A stretch of 64,000 bases of DNA from NCBI GenBank assembly GCA_907164885.2, contig OU015496.1, positions 183,248,374 through 183,312,373 of the forward strand, in the 5' to 3' direction. Position 1 is the first letter of the stretch. The number at the start of each line of letters is the position of its first letter. Shown piece after piece: positions 38,606-50,600 of this stretch. The notes beneath the pieces were generated by a model, which ran no database searches, had not been told where the DNA came from, and was given only the letters and a program-made list of their open reading frames with translations. The DNA is from Dolomedes plantarius (taxonomy: Eukaryota; Arthropoda; Arachnida; Araneae; Dolomedidae). A program made the translations under genes and the position numbers.

Positions 38606-41600
38606 AAAAAATCGTAAGGGATATGCATTTTTTTTGGATAATATCCAATCGTCTGCTCCATTAGAAAGAGAAAAAAATATTTTTTTGTCTATTTAGTTGT
38701 TACGCACGTGACGATAAACTTATTGAAAGTACCAGAAAAAGAAATCACGTGATCAGCATTTAATAAATTAAATTCTAAAAATTAACCTTTAAAAATTCAC
38801 CAAAAATCAGGAAATGGAGGTAAAAATTCGAAAAAAATTTCATTTTGAACAAGTTTTTATGATCTTTCTTGTGATATAAATTTTATAACCCTCAATGTAT
38901 TATTTTAAATGCAAACGTAAAATAAGTTTAAAAAACAGCTTAAAAATTTAATTTAAAAAAATCTAAGAAGAATTTTTGAAAAATCTTTCTTAGTGCACCC
39001 CTACACTATTAGAAGAATCGCCATGCAAAATTCCAGCCCTTTAGGTCCAGCGGTTTGGTCTGTGCGTTGTATGTCAGTCAGTCAGTGAATGAATGAGTCA
39101 GTTACGGAACTGTTTTATATATATAGATATATGTCTATATATGCCTATATATGTGTGAGAGGGGTGGTTTTGTAACTTAATTATTTTTGTTCTGTAAATT
39201 TAGAATTTTCATCATACCTGTTTTAAGTAACTTAAAACATCTCAGCGTATTGGGCTCTAGATTAAGGGAATAGATTTCCAAAGTTATTTTCTTGGTCGAT
39301 TGTGTATCTTTAGAGGTATTAGAGCAACTAGCAAATGCATTCAGTACTGTTATGTATGGTGTACCATGGTTAATGAGGTTTTAAATTTGCCAGAAGCATT
39401 AGGAAACATTAAATAAAAAAGTGACTAAGCATTTGAAACGGACATTTTAGGAACTTTTTGCTTCCTCAGAAATTCAGGAAAGACCAGCTAGGGCCCTGAT
39501 ATTGCCTTACTAAAGGTAATTAAAAGCATCACCTAACGCAGTAGCGTTTCAACAACACAAGTATGGAAAATGCAACTTTCGTATTCCTTCTTTATCCTGT
39601 ATACTATCTAAATTTGATGTAAATTATGTCTCTAAAGACCTTTATAACCTTTAGCTACAAACAAAATATATTTAGAACTGTTCCCTTGGTAAACACAGTG
39701 GCAACTTCTCTCTAATTAATTTTACACTAGAGTCAGATTTAGTCCCAACTTCCTGTACAACTTAAATGTAACTTAAACAATGTATCTTGTTTATAGAACA
39801 TTTGCCAGAACCAAAACCATTGCCAATCGAAGAGATGAAAGATCCATCATTAACAGTGGGAGAAGTAATGGCTGCCGCCCAGAAGGAGGAAAAGGAGGAT
39901 GCTCTGCCAGATACTCCGTCTATAGGTTGGTTTTGGCTGTAGTAATAAAATCTTCGTGTAACTAGTCAACGTTTTCAAAAATCACCCGTATGGATTTCAA
40001 AATAGTCTCCTTTATTTACGCCGAGACTCAATCAATGGCATTTCAGGGAAACATGACCTCAATAATGACAAGTGTGGAAGATGAAGATAGGGGTTTAATT
40101 TAGCGATAAAGGATACACTTACATAGATTTCAGTGTAGCGATGGAATCTTCAAATTATCCTTTATAATTTAATGGTACAAGGGCTACTTTCAGAAGGAAA
40201 AATGGCCTTTTAATTCTATACATATTACGAGCTAAAAAAGATTTGAAAATTTATTGAAACTGCACGGATCACCTAACTTACGACTGACTTTCTAATGATG
40301 TAAGCTAATTATGACTATAAAACTTTGTGCAAAGGAAAGCCTTTACATTGAAATTTCAGAATTTACAGGGTTCAGATAGTAGCTATGCAATCCCAAGAGT
40401 CCGCATTTCGGAGAACATTTCTCGTGAGGCTTAAATTTTTTCGTAATTACCTTAATTCTATTTGTATGTAGAAAACATGTTATTAATGTTTATTTACAAA
40501 TATTACTCAGTTATAAAATCTTTTGAGATTAGTTTCTTTATTTTAGTTATACACAATAGGTTGGTTATTAGGTTTTAATTGCTATTAAAGAAGTGCATTT
40601 TTTATAGGATTTTTGTAACTGTACCTAGGTTTTTTTTCTGCTGCAATTTTTTCTTTTGTACCTGCAGCCGATTAAATAAAGTCAAACTTGCGGATTTAAA
40701 TTAGTAGTGTACATCTTAGTTTTGATAATGTTATATTCTATTTTAAATGATCAGTTTAAATTTATGGCTTTAAAGTTATAGTTTTATATTTAAACTGTAG
40801 AATTTAATCATGGACAAGAAATATTTTATTCTTAACTATGAAAATTGTAACTGTAAACTCAAGAAAAATACAAAATGCATTAAAAAAAGTTTTTCTTTTA
40901 AAGTTTTATCCAGGGGTTTTCCTCAAAGTTATCAACGAGGTACCGTAAATTCTTATTTAGGATATCCTATATACACAGTAGCTATTCCGCACTTAATTCA
41001 AAATTTTCTAGATTGTCCATTTGCTAGATTGAGTTATTGTTAAGATTTGGATCATAATCTCCCTAACTGTGATATTTTAAACATTTTAAGTTTTTAAATG
41101 TTATTTTTTTTGGCAATAATTCGACACTTTTAATGTTATGCTGAAAACTTTGTTATTTACTGAGATTAGATACGTCAAGTTTGTAAGAACAATGTTCTTA
41201 AATTTATCCCCCACTGTCTCAACGCATATTATTATCCCTGTTAGCTTAAAACCACTTAGTCTCTTTATAAGTACCATTACAGAAAATAGATATTTTGAAC
41301 TCCAAAAGTTATTTTTTATTCCTTAGGAAGTTATTTTTTATTCCTTAGAAAGTAAAATTGTCAACAATTTCGAAATTAATAAAAAAGTTTTGTTTTTCCA
41401 ATACATACCTTTTAAAGCTTTAGATGACCCGTTATTGTTTTTATTGTAGCATAGATATCACTCTTAAAATGATGAGATAGCTACATTGTCACTTAATAAA
41501 AGAGCGGATGTCAAATCTTTCACACAAGAAAACTCACTTTTCCTAAGTTCGTTTCACGCTATTTCGCTCTTACGAAAGACTAGTTGTCCACAGAGACAAT

Positions 41601-44600
41601 CATGCCTAATGTTACTCGGCCTAATGAAGACTATTAATTATTTCGAATCCATTCTGCACCTTTATATTTTCATTGTGGGAATTAAGTAATTGTTTGTTCA
41701 TGTTATGCTACTTTAGAAGCTCTTTATCCTAACCAAGAGTTATCCGAAGTGGGTTTTTTGCTTTTACGGAAAAGCGAAAGCTGGAAATAGCGTACAGCAT
41801 TTGTTTTGCAATAAGCTATTGTTCGGGAGAATAGGGTGTAAATATTAGACACATTCCCCGTGGAGTAAGAACATAATTAAATATTAATAGGCTGTATTCC
41901 TCCTCAATATATTGAGGAAGAAGTGTGTACAGGAAACTATATATTTCCTGTACACATTTTACCAGCCGCAACATCTCGTACACCCTACAGCTTTCAAACG
42001 TATTTCCGATTTCGAAAACGGTACTGAGTTGTACATACACTACATATTTCTACTTTATATATGCTATTTATTCATATTTTTCTTGTTTTTACTATTTGTT
42101 CATTTTTTAGAGTGTTTTAGGCATTCGATTGGTTATTTTTGGGGTCTGGTTTCACTCAGAATTTTTCCCTCTTACAAATAAATGACAATTACTTCTTTGG
42201 TTTATGCTATTTCGGCTTGCGGCAGGTTTCAAAGGCACGTTTTGGTTTATGAAGCAAATAACACTAGTATGTGTAAAATTGCAGAAGAAATTATTCCTTA
42301 AATTATGTTTTGTTCCAGACGAAGAATGCTTTTGATGTCAACATTTTGCGTCGTTTTGACTTCATCCAAAATTACCGATTTTTTTTCTTTCTTTTTATCT
42401 GGCTTTTATCCACGTATAGCAGTATTATTGCCGAACTAGAGGTCTTTGTGTAAAAACAAAATAACAAACTCAAAAAAAAGTTCCTTTTACAGCTGGAAGA
42501 CGGTATCAAGGATCTTTCTTCTTGATGGTCTCTACTTAGTGAAGAATACACGCAACAAAAAATGTAATAAAAAGCATCCATAAATCGGTTCTCTTAGGCC
42601 CGATTTTAGAGATTTTCATGTGCTTTTAGTTTCTAGTCATTTCATGGTACCATATTCACACAAATATGACATTACAGAACCGTGTTTTTGCTGTATTGGA
42701 TTAAAGACAAACTAAATCACGTTTTAAGTATTATAAAGGATTTTTTAAAAAAATGACCGATTCCTCTCAGTTTGTTCATCAACATGTCCTAATTTTTTTA
42801 ACTGATAAATTCTAGCTTTGTTAAACATCGTACATTATCGTATCCATATCGATATATTATTACCAAGCGAGTGGTGTAGGATCAAAACTAGAAATCTCCA
42901 TATATTTTCAAAATTGAGTTAAGGATATTTTCTTAATTTATAGTATTTCAATCCGTTAAAAATGAAAATTTTTGGAAAATGGCCTACTTATAAAAAAAAA
43001 GTGAGAATTTTTCTTAAGGTAAGTTCAAATTTGGGTCTTCAAAAATGCACAATATAGAATTTTTTGCCCTTTACTGGAAAAAAAAAGGTCTGGTAGAGAT
43101 TGCTAGATTTGATCCTACACCACACAATTTAAATATGGGGTAGCGAATACTCTCTCTCGGGTCCATGACTTAACATACCTGTATGTATAGGATTTTGGGA
43201 GGAAAGCTTGCTGAAATTATGTTAAGGTTTTTTTTATTGTTGCTGAAAAGGCATTTCACATTTCAGTAACACATCTGAAAACGTGTAGATATAAGACGAA
43301 CAGAATAGCGTTATATGCTTTGAGAACAACTTTCCTTGTTAGCAAGACACCCTGTGTTAGAAGATCACAACTAAAAAGTTCAAGGCTGATTTGAGCAACT
43401 CACTTTCAGTAGTAATGCTTCCTTTTGCAGGCGCTCTTGACGTCATGAAAAGGAAAATGAAGAAAATGCAGAAGGAAAAAATGTTCCGCCGGGAGTCCAT
43501 TGCCGCTGAAGCAGGTATTTTGAGTTACTTTCCTCGTCTCGTGTAATTAACCAACCACACTGTTTAGCTGTTGATATTTTTTTCTTTCTCTCTCTCTCTC
43601 TCTGAAGTACGCATGATTAGGAAAAAAGCTTAAGGTCGAACACTTGTGTTTTATGTTTTTATGTTGTATGATGCAAACACGCCTTGCAGACCCCAAACCA
43701 CATTTAAAATTTCACATACAAGTTTCTGGTTTTGAGATTTTATGTTTCAACTATGGTTCTAGACTGCTCTAGTTTCAGCTGAAGATCTGATAAAAGTAGC
43801 GTGCAATAAAATTAAAATTTCTTAATACGGAAAATAAGGAAGTATGTAATTCAAAAAGGAGACAATTTAGCTTGTTTACATTTTATATTAAAATGGCAAA
43901 GTTGAATGAAATTTGGATTTCTTATCTGGAGGACACAGTTGCATTAGTTATCATTTACATATTTATGATAGCTCCTGATATAAACTTATGGTAACTAGAT
44001 TTGAAGTATTATTTTAAATATTATTGAATAGTCTAATGTTTTTATATCAATATCAGCGAAATGTCTAAAATATTCTAAATCCTTTTAAAAGCATAAATAA
44101 TCTTTTTCAAAACCCTCTTTTTTAATTACCATACTGCCATAAATCTTTTTTTTTTACTTTTCTTTAAAACGCAACGTAAGCAACAATAACTGGTCCCTGG
44201 TCATCTTTTAAGCTAATAGATCTTTCCCAAAATCCACCGGACGATGGCCGAATGTCTTCCGGTACCAGAGTCTGGGGTTCGAGTCCTCCTGTTGGCATGA
44301 CTGCTTGTAGCCATTCAGAAATTGTAGGTCCGGATTCGATTTACGGTCGTGTAGTAAAAGAGGAGCGTAGCACTCTCGACCAAATAACCAACAAACAAAC
44401 AACAAAAAATAAGAAAAAAAAAAAAACCTTCCCCTGCAATTCCAAAAAGTTCCTACAACCTCAAAAAGTTCATGGAGTAAGCACCTATTACCATTGACAT
44501 CTGGTCTTTTGGCTCCTTGTCATCTATTAACTATAAAAGACCATTCTATCAGCTAACTATACAAAAGGATTTGAAAGACTTATTTAGTGTCTCTTGTTTG

Positions 44601-47600
44601 TCTTATCAATATGTAGTCCATTGTATCCGAATTCTTTCTGAAGTCTCCAGTCTATTTAACCGTGGCGAAGCAAAAATCACTCAACTAAATTTTTCTACGT
44701 TGGGTTCGTCTTATGAAGTACATGCTTGTGTTTTTTTAATAAGGTTCATGTATACATAGCAAAATACAATCTGTTACATCACTCAACTAAATTTTTCTAC
44801 GTTGGGTATACTAAGGGTATAAACTTTTCAGTTTTTTTTATAACTGTATTTTGCAAATTATAATAACCAACTAAAAATTTTAAGATATCCCTCAAGATAG
44901 TAATGTATTAATCTTTAAAATAGCATTAATATAACTGCTGTGCACGTATAACCATCATCTAGTCTTTTTTTGCAATTTCAAGATCTAATTTCATTGAGGA
45001 AAAAGCAAAGCTATCAGATCTGACTTTATTTACATTCCATTTCTGAGATCCCTTTTTATCGACTCTCAGTGCATAGGCATGAATTTTTCATAGGTTTTTA
45101 AAATTTTCGTTCTCCTATTTTTTAATTGGGAATGCACCTTATCTGAACGAAACACAATATTCCATAAACGTATCTTAAATTTTCGCTTATTAGCGAACTT
45201 TAAGTTTCAATACGTAAACATCTAAAAGTTTCTCGAAGCGTTTTCAGTTTATCCAGTTTGATTAGATAATGCTGTGTAAGTTTTAAAGCTTTGTTATGCT
45301 GTGTAAGTTTTTCTGGTAAATTCCTCAAATGGAACTCCTACGCACAATAGAAAAAGAGGCAAGTATATTACGTTTTCAAATTGATAAAACCAGGTCACTT
45401 ATCAATAATGTTTTTAAAGCTTAATATTTTCAAGAACTGCCGAAATCTTCGAACTTTTTGGGTTTTTTATAAGTTACACTTGTCACTCGTTCTGTTAGTC
45501 ACTGTTCATAGGTTATGGAAAAATCTAGCTAATTTTTGAGCTGAAATGAAGGCTTATTTTTAGGTAACTTTATCTAATATTTCGATTCCTGCGTGTTTCT
45601 AATAAATCATGAATAAGAATCGAAATTTATGATTGTCAAAAGCTATTTGTCTGAACTCAACGAGGAAAACTTTTCGTATAAATATTTCTTGTTGATCTGA
45701 CATCTCTGAAAGAACTCGGACATTTTCCTTTAAATTTCCTCAGCTTAAAGCCGTATTACCGAGCTAACATAATTTTTTTTCTTAATATAATAATAAGAAA
45801 AAATTGCAGTATTTTAAATAATAATTCTATAGACTGCAGATGTCAGCAATTATATTTCAAAGTATTCCATCTTTCCTCAAAATGAAAAAAAATATGGTAT
45901 GCAATTAAAAATGACTTTACGTAGCCGATTCGCTAACAGTTTCAGATTATCTATTGTTCCTGTTTTTTTCACGTTTGATGATGATTACTCTCCAAGAAAA
46001 TGGCAACCTTTGAATATAGTTTTTATTTTATAAATGATCAAAGGTTGGCATCTAACATTCACTAAAATTTTACCACAAAACTAAAAAAAAAATCGCCAAG
46101 GGTTTAATGATCGGAATTACTACCTTAAAAATAGTTTTAACCCTGTAATCCGATTTTATGGCGAAAGTTGCTTTATTCTGTTTCTATTGTTTGCATGGGT
46201 ACTATATTGTTACAAATATGGCTCCCTTCTGCCCCATTTTAATAGTATTAAAGTACAGACAAACTCAAAGTTTTGTTGTTAAGATAAGTAAACCTGTATT
46301 TCTTAGTGCATTACGTATTAGATGCTCATCGTCTCTAAAGCGAAATTTATTTGATGGATTTTGAAGTATAAGTCTACTTTGAAAGTAATGTTATTTCAGA
46401 ACTTTATGAGGAGAGAGAGCGTAGATTTAACTTCTTAATTTTATTGTAATAACAGGAAAAAAGCTTTTGGAAATTAAACCTTCACCCTCAGTCAAAAAGC
46501 TACCCAGAAAACCAACTCCCTGGATTAAAAAGGAAATCACCTCAGAAGAGGAAGGTAGTGATACTGCAAGAAAAGAAGACAGTAATGTCAAAACAACGAA
46601 TGTTACCGGAATGACATCCTCTGGCAAGGCAAGTCCTGTTAAAGTTACAGTTATTAAAAAGTCAAGTGAAAGTCCTAAAAAGATCAAGAAGAAGAAGAAA
46701 TCAGGATCCTCTTCCACTGATTCAAAATAGAGATGGGCACAAATGTTAAAAAATTCCTCCAGAGAGTTACTGTATGTATTCAGTCATGATTAGCATTTTA
46801 ATGATATAGTAGCAGAAAGACTTTCGGTGCATTCCTCTGCACTCATAATTTATTAAGATTATGAACGCACGATTAATTCAAATAGTAATAAACAGAAGAA
46901 TCATTTTCATCGTGTTATTCATTAATATTAATTTTTAAAATGATAAATACATTTAAGTGATAACGAAAGATCTGAAATATCACTCTCATATCATTACTTG
47001 TTATAAATCACTGAATATCATCTCCATAGAAAAGGCTCGCCGTAGTTTGAAAAGAAAATTTTAAGAACAATAAAACCTCATATTCAGCGACTACGATTTA
47101 AGTGAGATTAAACTGTTAGATATCAAAGGATTCTAGTTTTGTCCTTCGGGCAAAGCGGCAGTCAAAAACACTGTACCTCTGAACGAAAGAAAAAATCTTC
47201 AAAATATTCAACACAGTATAAGACGCGTTCTAGAAGCGGGTTTGTAAAAACTACATAAATTTTCTTCACTTTATAAAAGAATTGTTCCGTTCACAGATTT
47301 TTAAAAAATTCTTAGATGCAGAAATGCTACATTTTCGGGAGGCAAGCAATCTATTCATAAAAATTTAGTTAATAAAAAATAAACTACATAGAACATGCAA
47401 ATAAAAGTACGAACGTGCCCGAATGATCCCAAAATTTCCCCTTTTCCCCCGCTCTGAAGAGATCGTTTTTTGCGCTATAAACCGTAAAAAACGATCTCTT
47501 AAGAGGTTTTCATTGCACTCCAAATGTAATGTTTTAGATTAATTTTTTGTTAGCCAGCTATTTAGGCTTTCTTTTGGATCAGTTGCGTTTTATTTCAATT

Positions 47601-50600
47601 TTTTTAAAAAATTCTGTTCGGTCGGATAATTATCCGTACATTCCACTTGTCAAAAGAGAGTCTTAGATATAAATATTAATTCTTAATTATAAAAGTTTTA
47701 TCATTATTTTAAACTATCAAAATCACTATAATTTAGTTCATTTTAAATTTTTGAAAGGTTATTTTTTTTGCTATCCCGAGCCAGTTTTTAATTATCTTTA
47801 TTTTCTGGTTTTAGGTTCACACTCATTCACTTCTATTTATGTTAAAAATCAGCAACTATTCTCTTCTATAACCTCTTTAGACTAATGGTCGTATGTAATT
47901 TCTAAATCGGTTGAGTAAAATGACTTTAATTCGTCCTGCGGATTTTCTATGTGGGATTCAAATCAGAGAACACCAAGGTAGTGACTGACTAGTCGTCTTT
48001 GTCGTGACACCAGTTCTCCACAAGCCTTGCGCGAATGGTACTGTAATTTTGAAACTGAGCGACTTATTTTCATTGAATGTATCGGTGTACGTAAAACTGA
48101 ATAATTTAGAACATCTGTGTAGACATTTACAATAATGGTCACAGCAGGGCGACCCAATCTCATCTAGTTGAAGTCGTTCCCTCGAACTTAGTTTCGGTCA
48201 CTTACAAGTGGCCATTCCCATACACGTTTATCTAAATACAGTGGAGTCCCGATAATCCGAAACGATTGGGACCAGACCCTTTTCGGATTAACGAATTTTT
48301 CGGATTAAGTGAAGTCATACTTAAAATAAACTTAAATTACATAATAACATGTGATTACATAAATATTACGTATTACGTGTGATTGCACAGTTTATTTGAT
48401 ATGGTCTGTCTAAACCAGTGATTCTCAACCACTGTGCCGCGGCACTTTTGTGTGCCGCCAAATTCTTAAAGTGTGCCGCCAAATTTTAAAAATGTATATA
48501 GTAAAAATTATAAGGCTTTTTTTTTTTATTAGAGTAAAGTTTGTTCAAATTAAAGAAAAGTACACTGTAAAAGAAAACTGTTGTTTTTACAGTTAAATGC
48601 CATATTTTTAACTGTTTTTATCCGTTTTAAGTAAACAACTTTTAAACTTATCTTTTTTTTTTGTGTGCCGCCAAATTTGGAAATCGTTAAAAGTGTGCCG
48701 CGACAAAAAAAAAAAAAAGGTTGAGAATCACTGGTCTAAACATTACCAAATATCGGGACGAAATGGGTGATAAGAGAGCGGAATGCTGCCTAGTACGGTA
48801 CAGTAGAGTGTAAGATTTTAGACTATCAGCAAATTGCTGAAATGGTTTTTGAAAGAAACTGTCAACGTCTCAGACGAGAGTGAAGGTGAAGCAGACGGTG
48901 ACGGCGGGCAGAGGGTATCCCACTCAGACGAGGCGGCTGTATTTGATGTTGCTCTAAGCTACGTAGAGCAAAACTCCGCCCTGACGTGCTGGCTTAATTT
49001 GGCTTCAAGGGAGAGGTATTCTTCTCTTTGACAAAAAAAGTAACATTTTTAGATTAATACTTTAGATCAGTACAATTACAATTAGATCAGTACTTTGTCT
49101 AACTTCGAATTTTCTTGTATTTTTCCGAAATATACTTAATATTACTTAGTATCACCGTGTCTTCAAAACAGCGAACAGAGTGTTAGTGTTTCTAACCCCT
49201 CCATCGCACGTGACTCCAATCCAGAGATGATGAACTCAGATGATATTCACAAGACTCTACATGACAGAGTAATTGTCATTAAAGAACTTTTCGAGCGAGG
49301 GTATGCCCCCACTTGAGACTTCTAATATAAGATCAAAAAATTCATAAAACATCTGCCAAAGACTGTGACCAACGCCAGACCTGAACACATCTGCATGGTA
49401 AGTGATGCTTTCGTGCATTTTCATTCAGTGCTCACTAGTTGTAGTAGTAATATTCAGGACTTTATTGACAATAAGCGTTTTTCCGTATACGTTAAAACTT
49501 ATATAATCACTGTAAATAATTCTATTTCTAAATTTAACTTTGAATTCAAAATTGATGAGGATATCGTTAAAATCATTTCTAAGAAAAATGTTGAGTGTTC
49601 GCGTGACGAGGAGGAATCTCCGGTCTCGCGGAATAAAGTTATCGCTTTAATCCCGGAAGCTAATTCAGAACAAATTGTATGTGACACGGACGTAATGGAG
49701 ACGCAGGAAACTGCCGCTCCTGTCGTTAGTAGTAAAAAATATCATATTTACTTTGAATGAGGTGCAAATTATAAGAATCTTGTAAATCATATCAAAACTA
49801 TTCGTCCTGAAGCCGAGCCAGAAATGGCCGGCAGTCTAATTCACATTATTTTTCGCGATTCTGAAAAATACAGGGAAGAGCAAAAATTCTTAACAGAAAA
49901 CAACATTCCTCTTAGATCGGTTAATCCGAGGTCAGAGAGGCCAAGGAAAATATTGATCAGGGGCCTGCCAGCTACCACGGACCGAAAAGATATCCACGAA
50001 GCATTAACTAATCTTGGCATCGAGCCACTTAAAATTGCATTTCTAACAAATAAGAAAACTAACACCCCGTTACCTCTATTTATGGCGTCATTAAGACCGT
50101 CACCAAATTTGGACAATCTTAATAATTTAACTCATATAAACTATCTAAAAGTCAAAATCACAACTATCTAAAAGTCAAATTCGGTCATTCTAGCACCACT
50201 TGTAAATTAACTACCAAAAGTCTGTTATGTAGCGGTAGCCATCAGGCTCGATTATGTCCTAACAGAGGCGATCCTGCTAAATTTATTTGTGCAAACTGTG
50301 GGGGAAACCACCCAGCTAATTTCACTGGTTGTGAAAGGCATCCTAAAAATATCGCGGAAAGCAAAAATGATCAAAAGTCACATAAATTCAGTAACAAACC
50401 AAATCCCAACTTTATTCCTTCTCCTATTCCTGCTAAATCTGCATGGACTAAAAACACTAATTCTTAAAGCAATTTGAATAACCCGGTTAATCCTGTTGAT
50501 ACTGTTTCTTCAAATACTAATAATGTTTCCGAAATCCATATCGATCCGGAATTAACTCAAAATGTTAGGTCTGCGCCTAAGAAAATAAATTAGTCTTGAA

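Larger units (their letters stand above)
35692..39796 (+). other. Kinase intron 4
   Basis: 4.1 kb with a 17-base C run (36003-36019), the repeat 37285-37510, a short retroposon, a TATATG minisatellite and a Helitron. The rest shows nothing. Confidence 0.75.
43515..46455 (+). other. Kinase intron 6
   Basis: 2.9 kb with a family 1 SINE at 44237 and a duplicated 30-mer at 44676 and 44778. Nothing else is seen. Confidence 0.7.
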
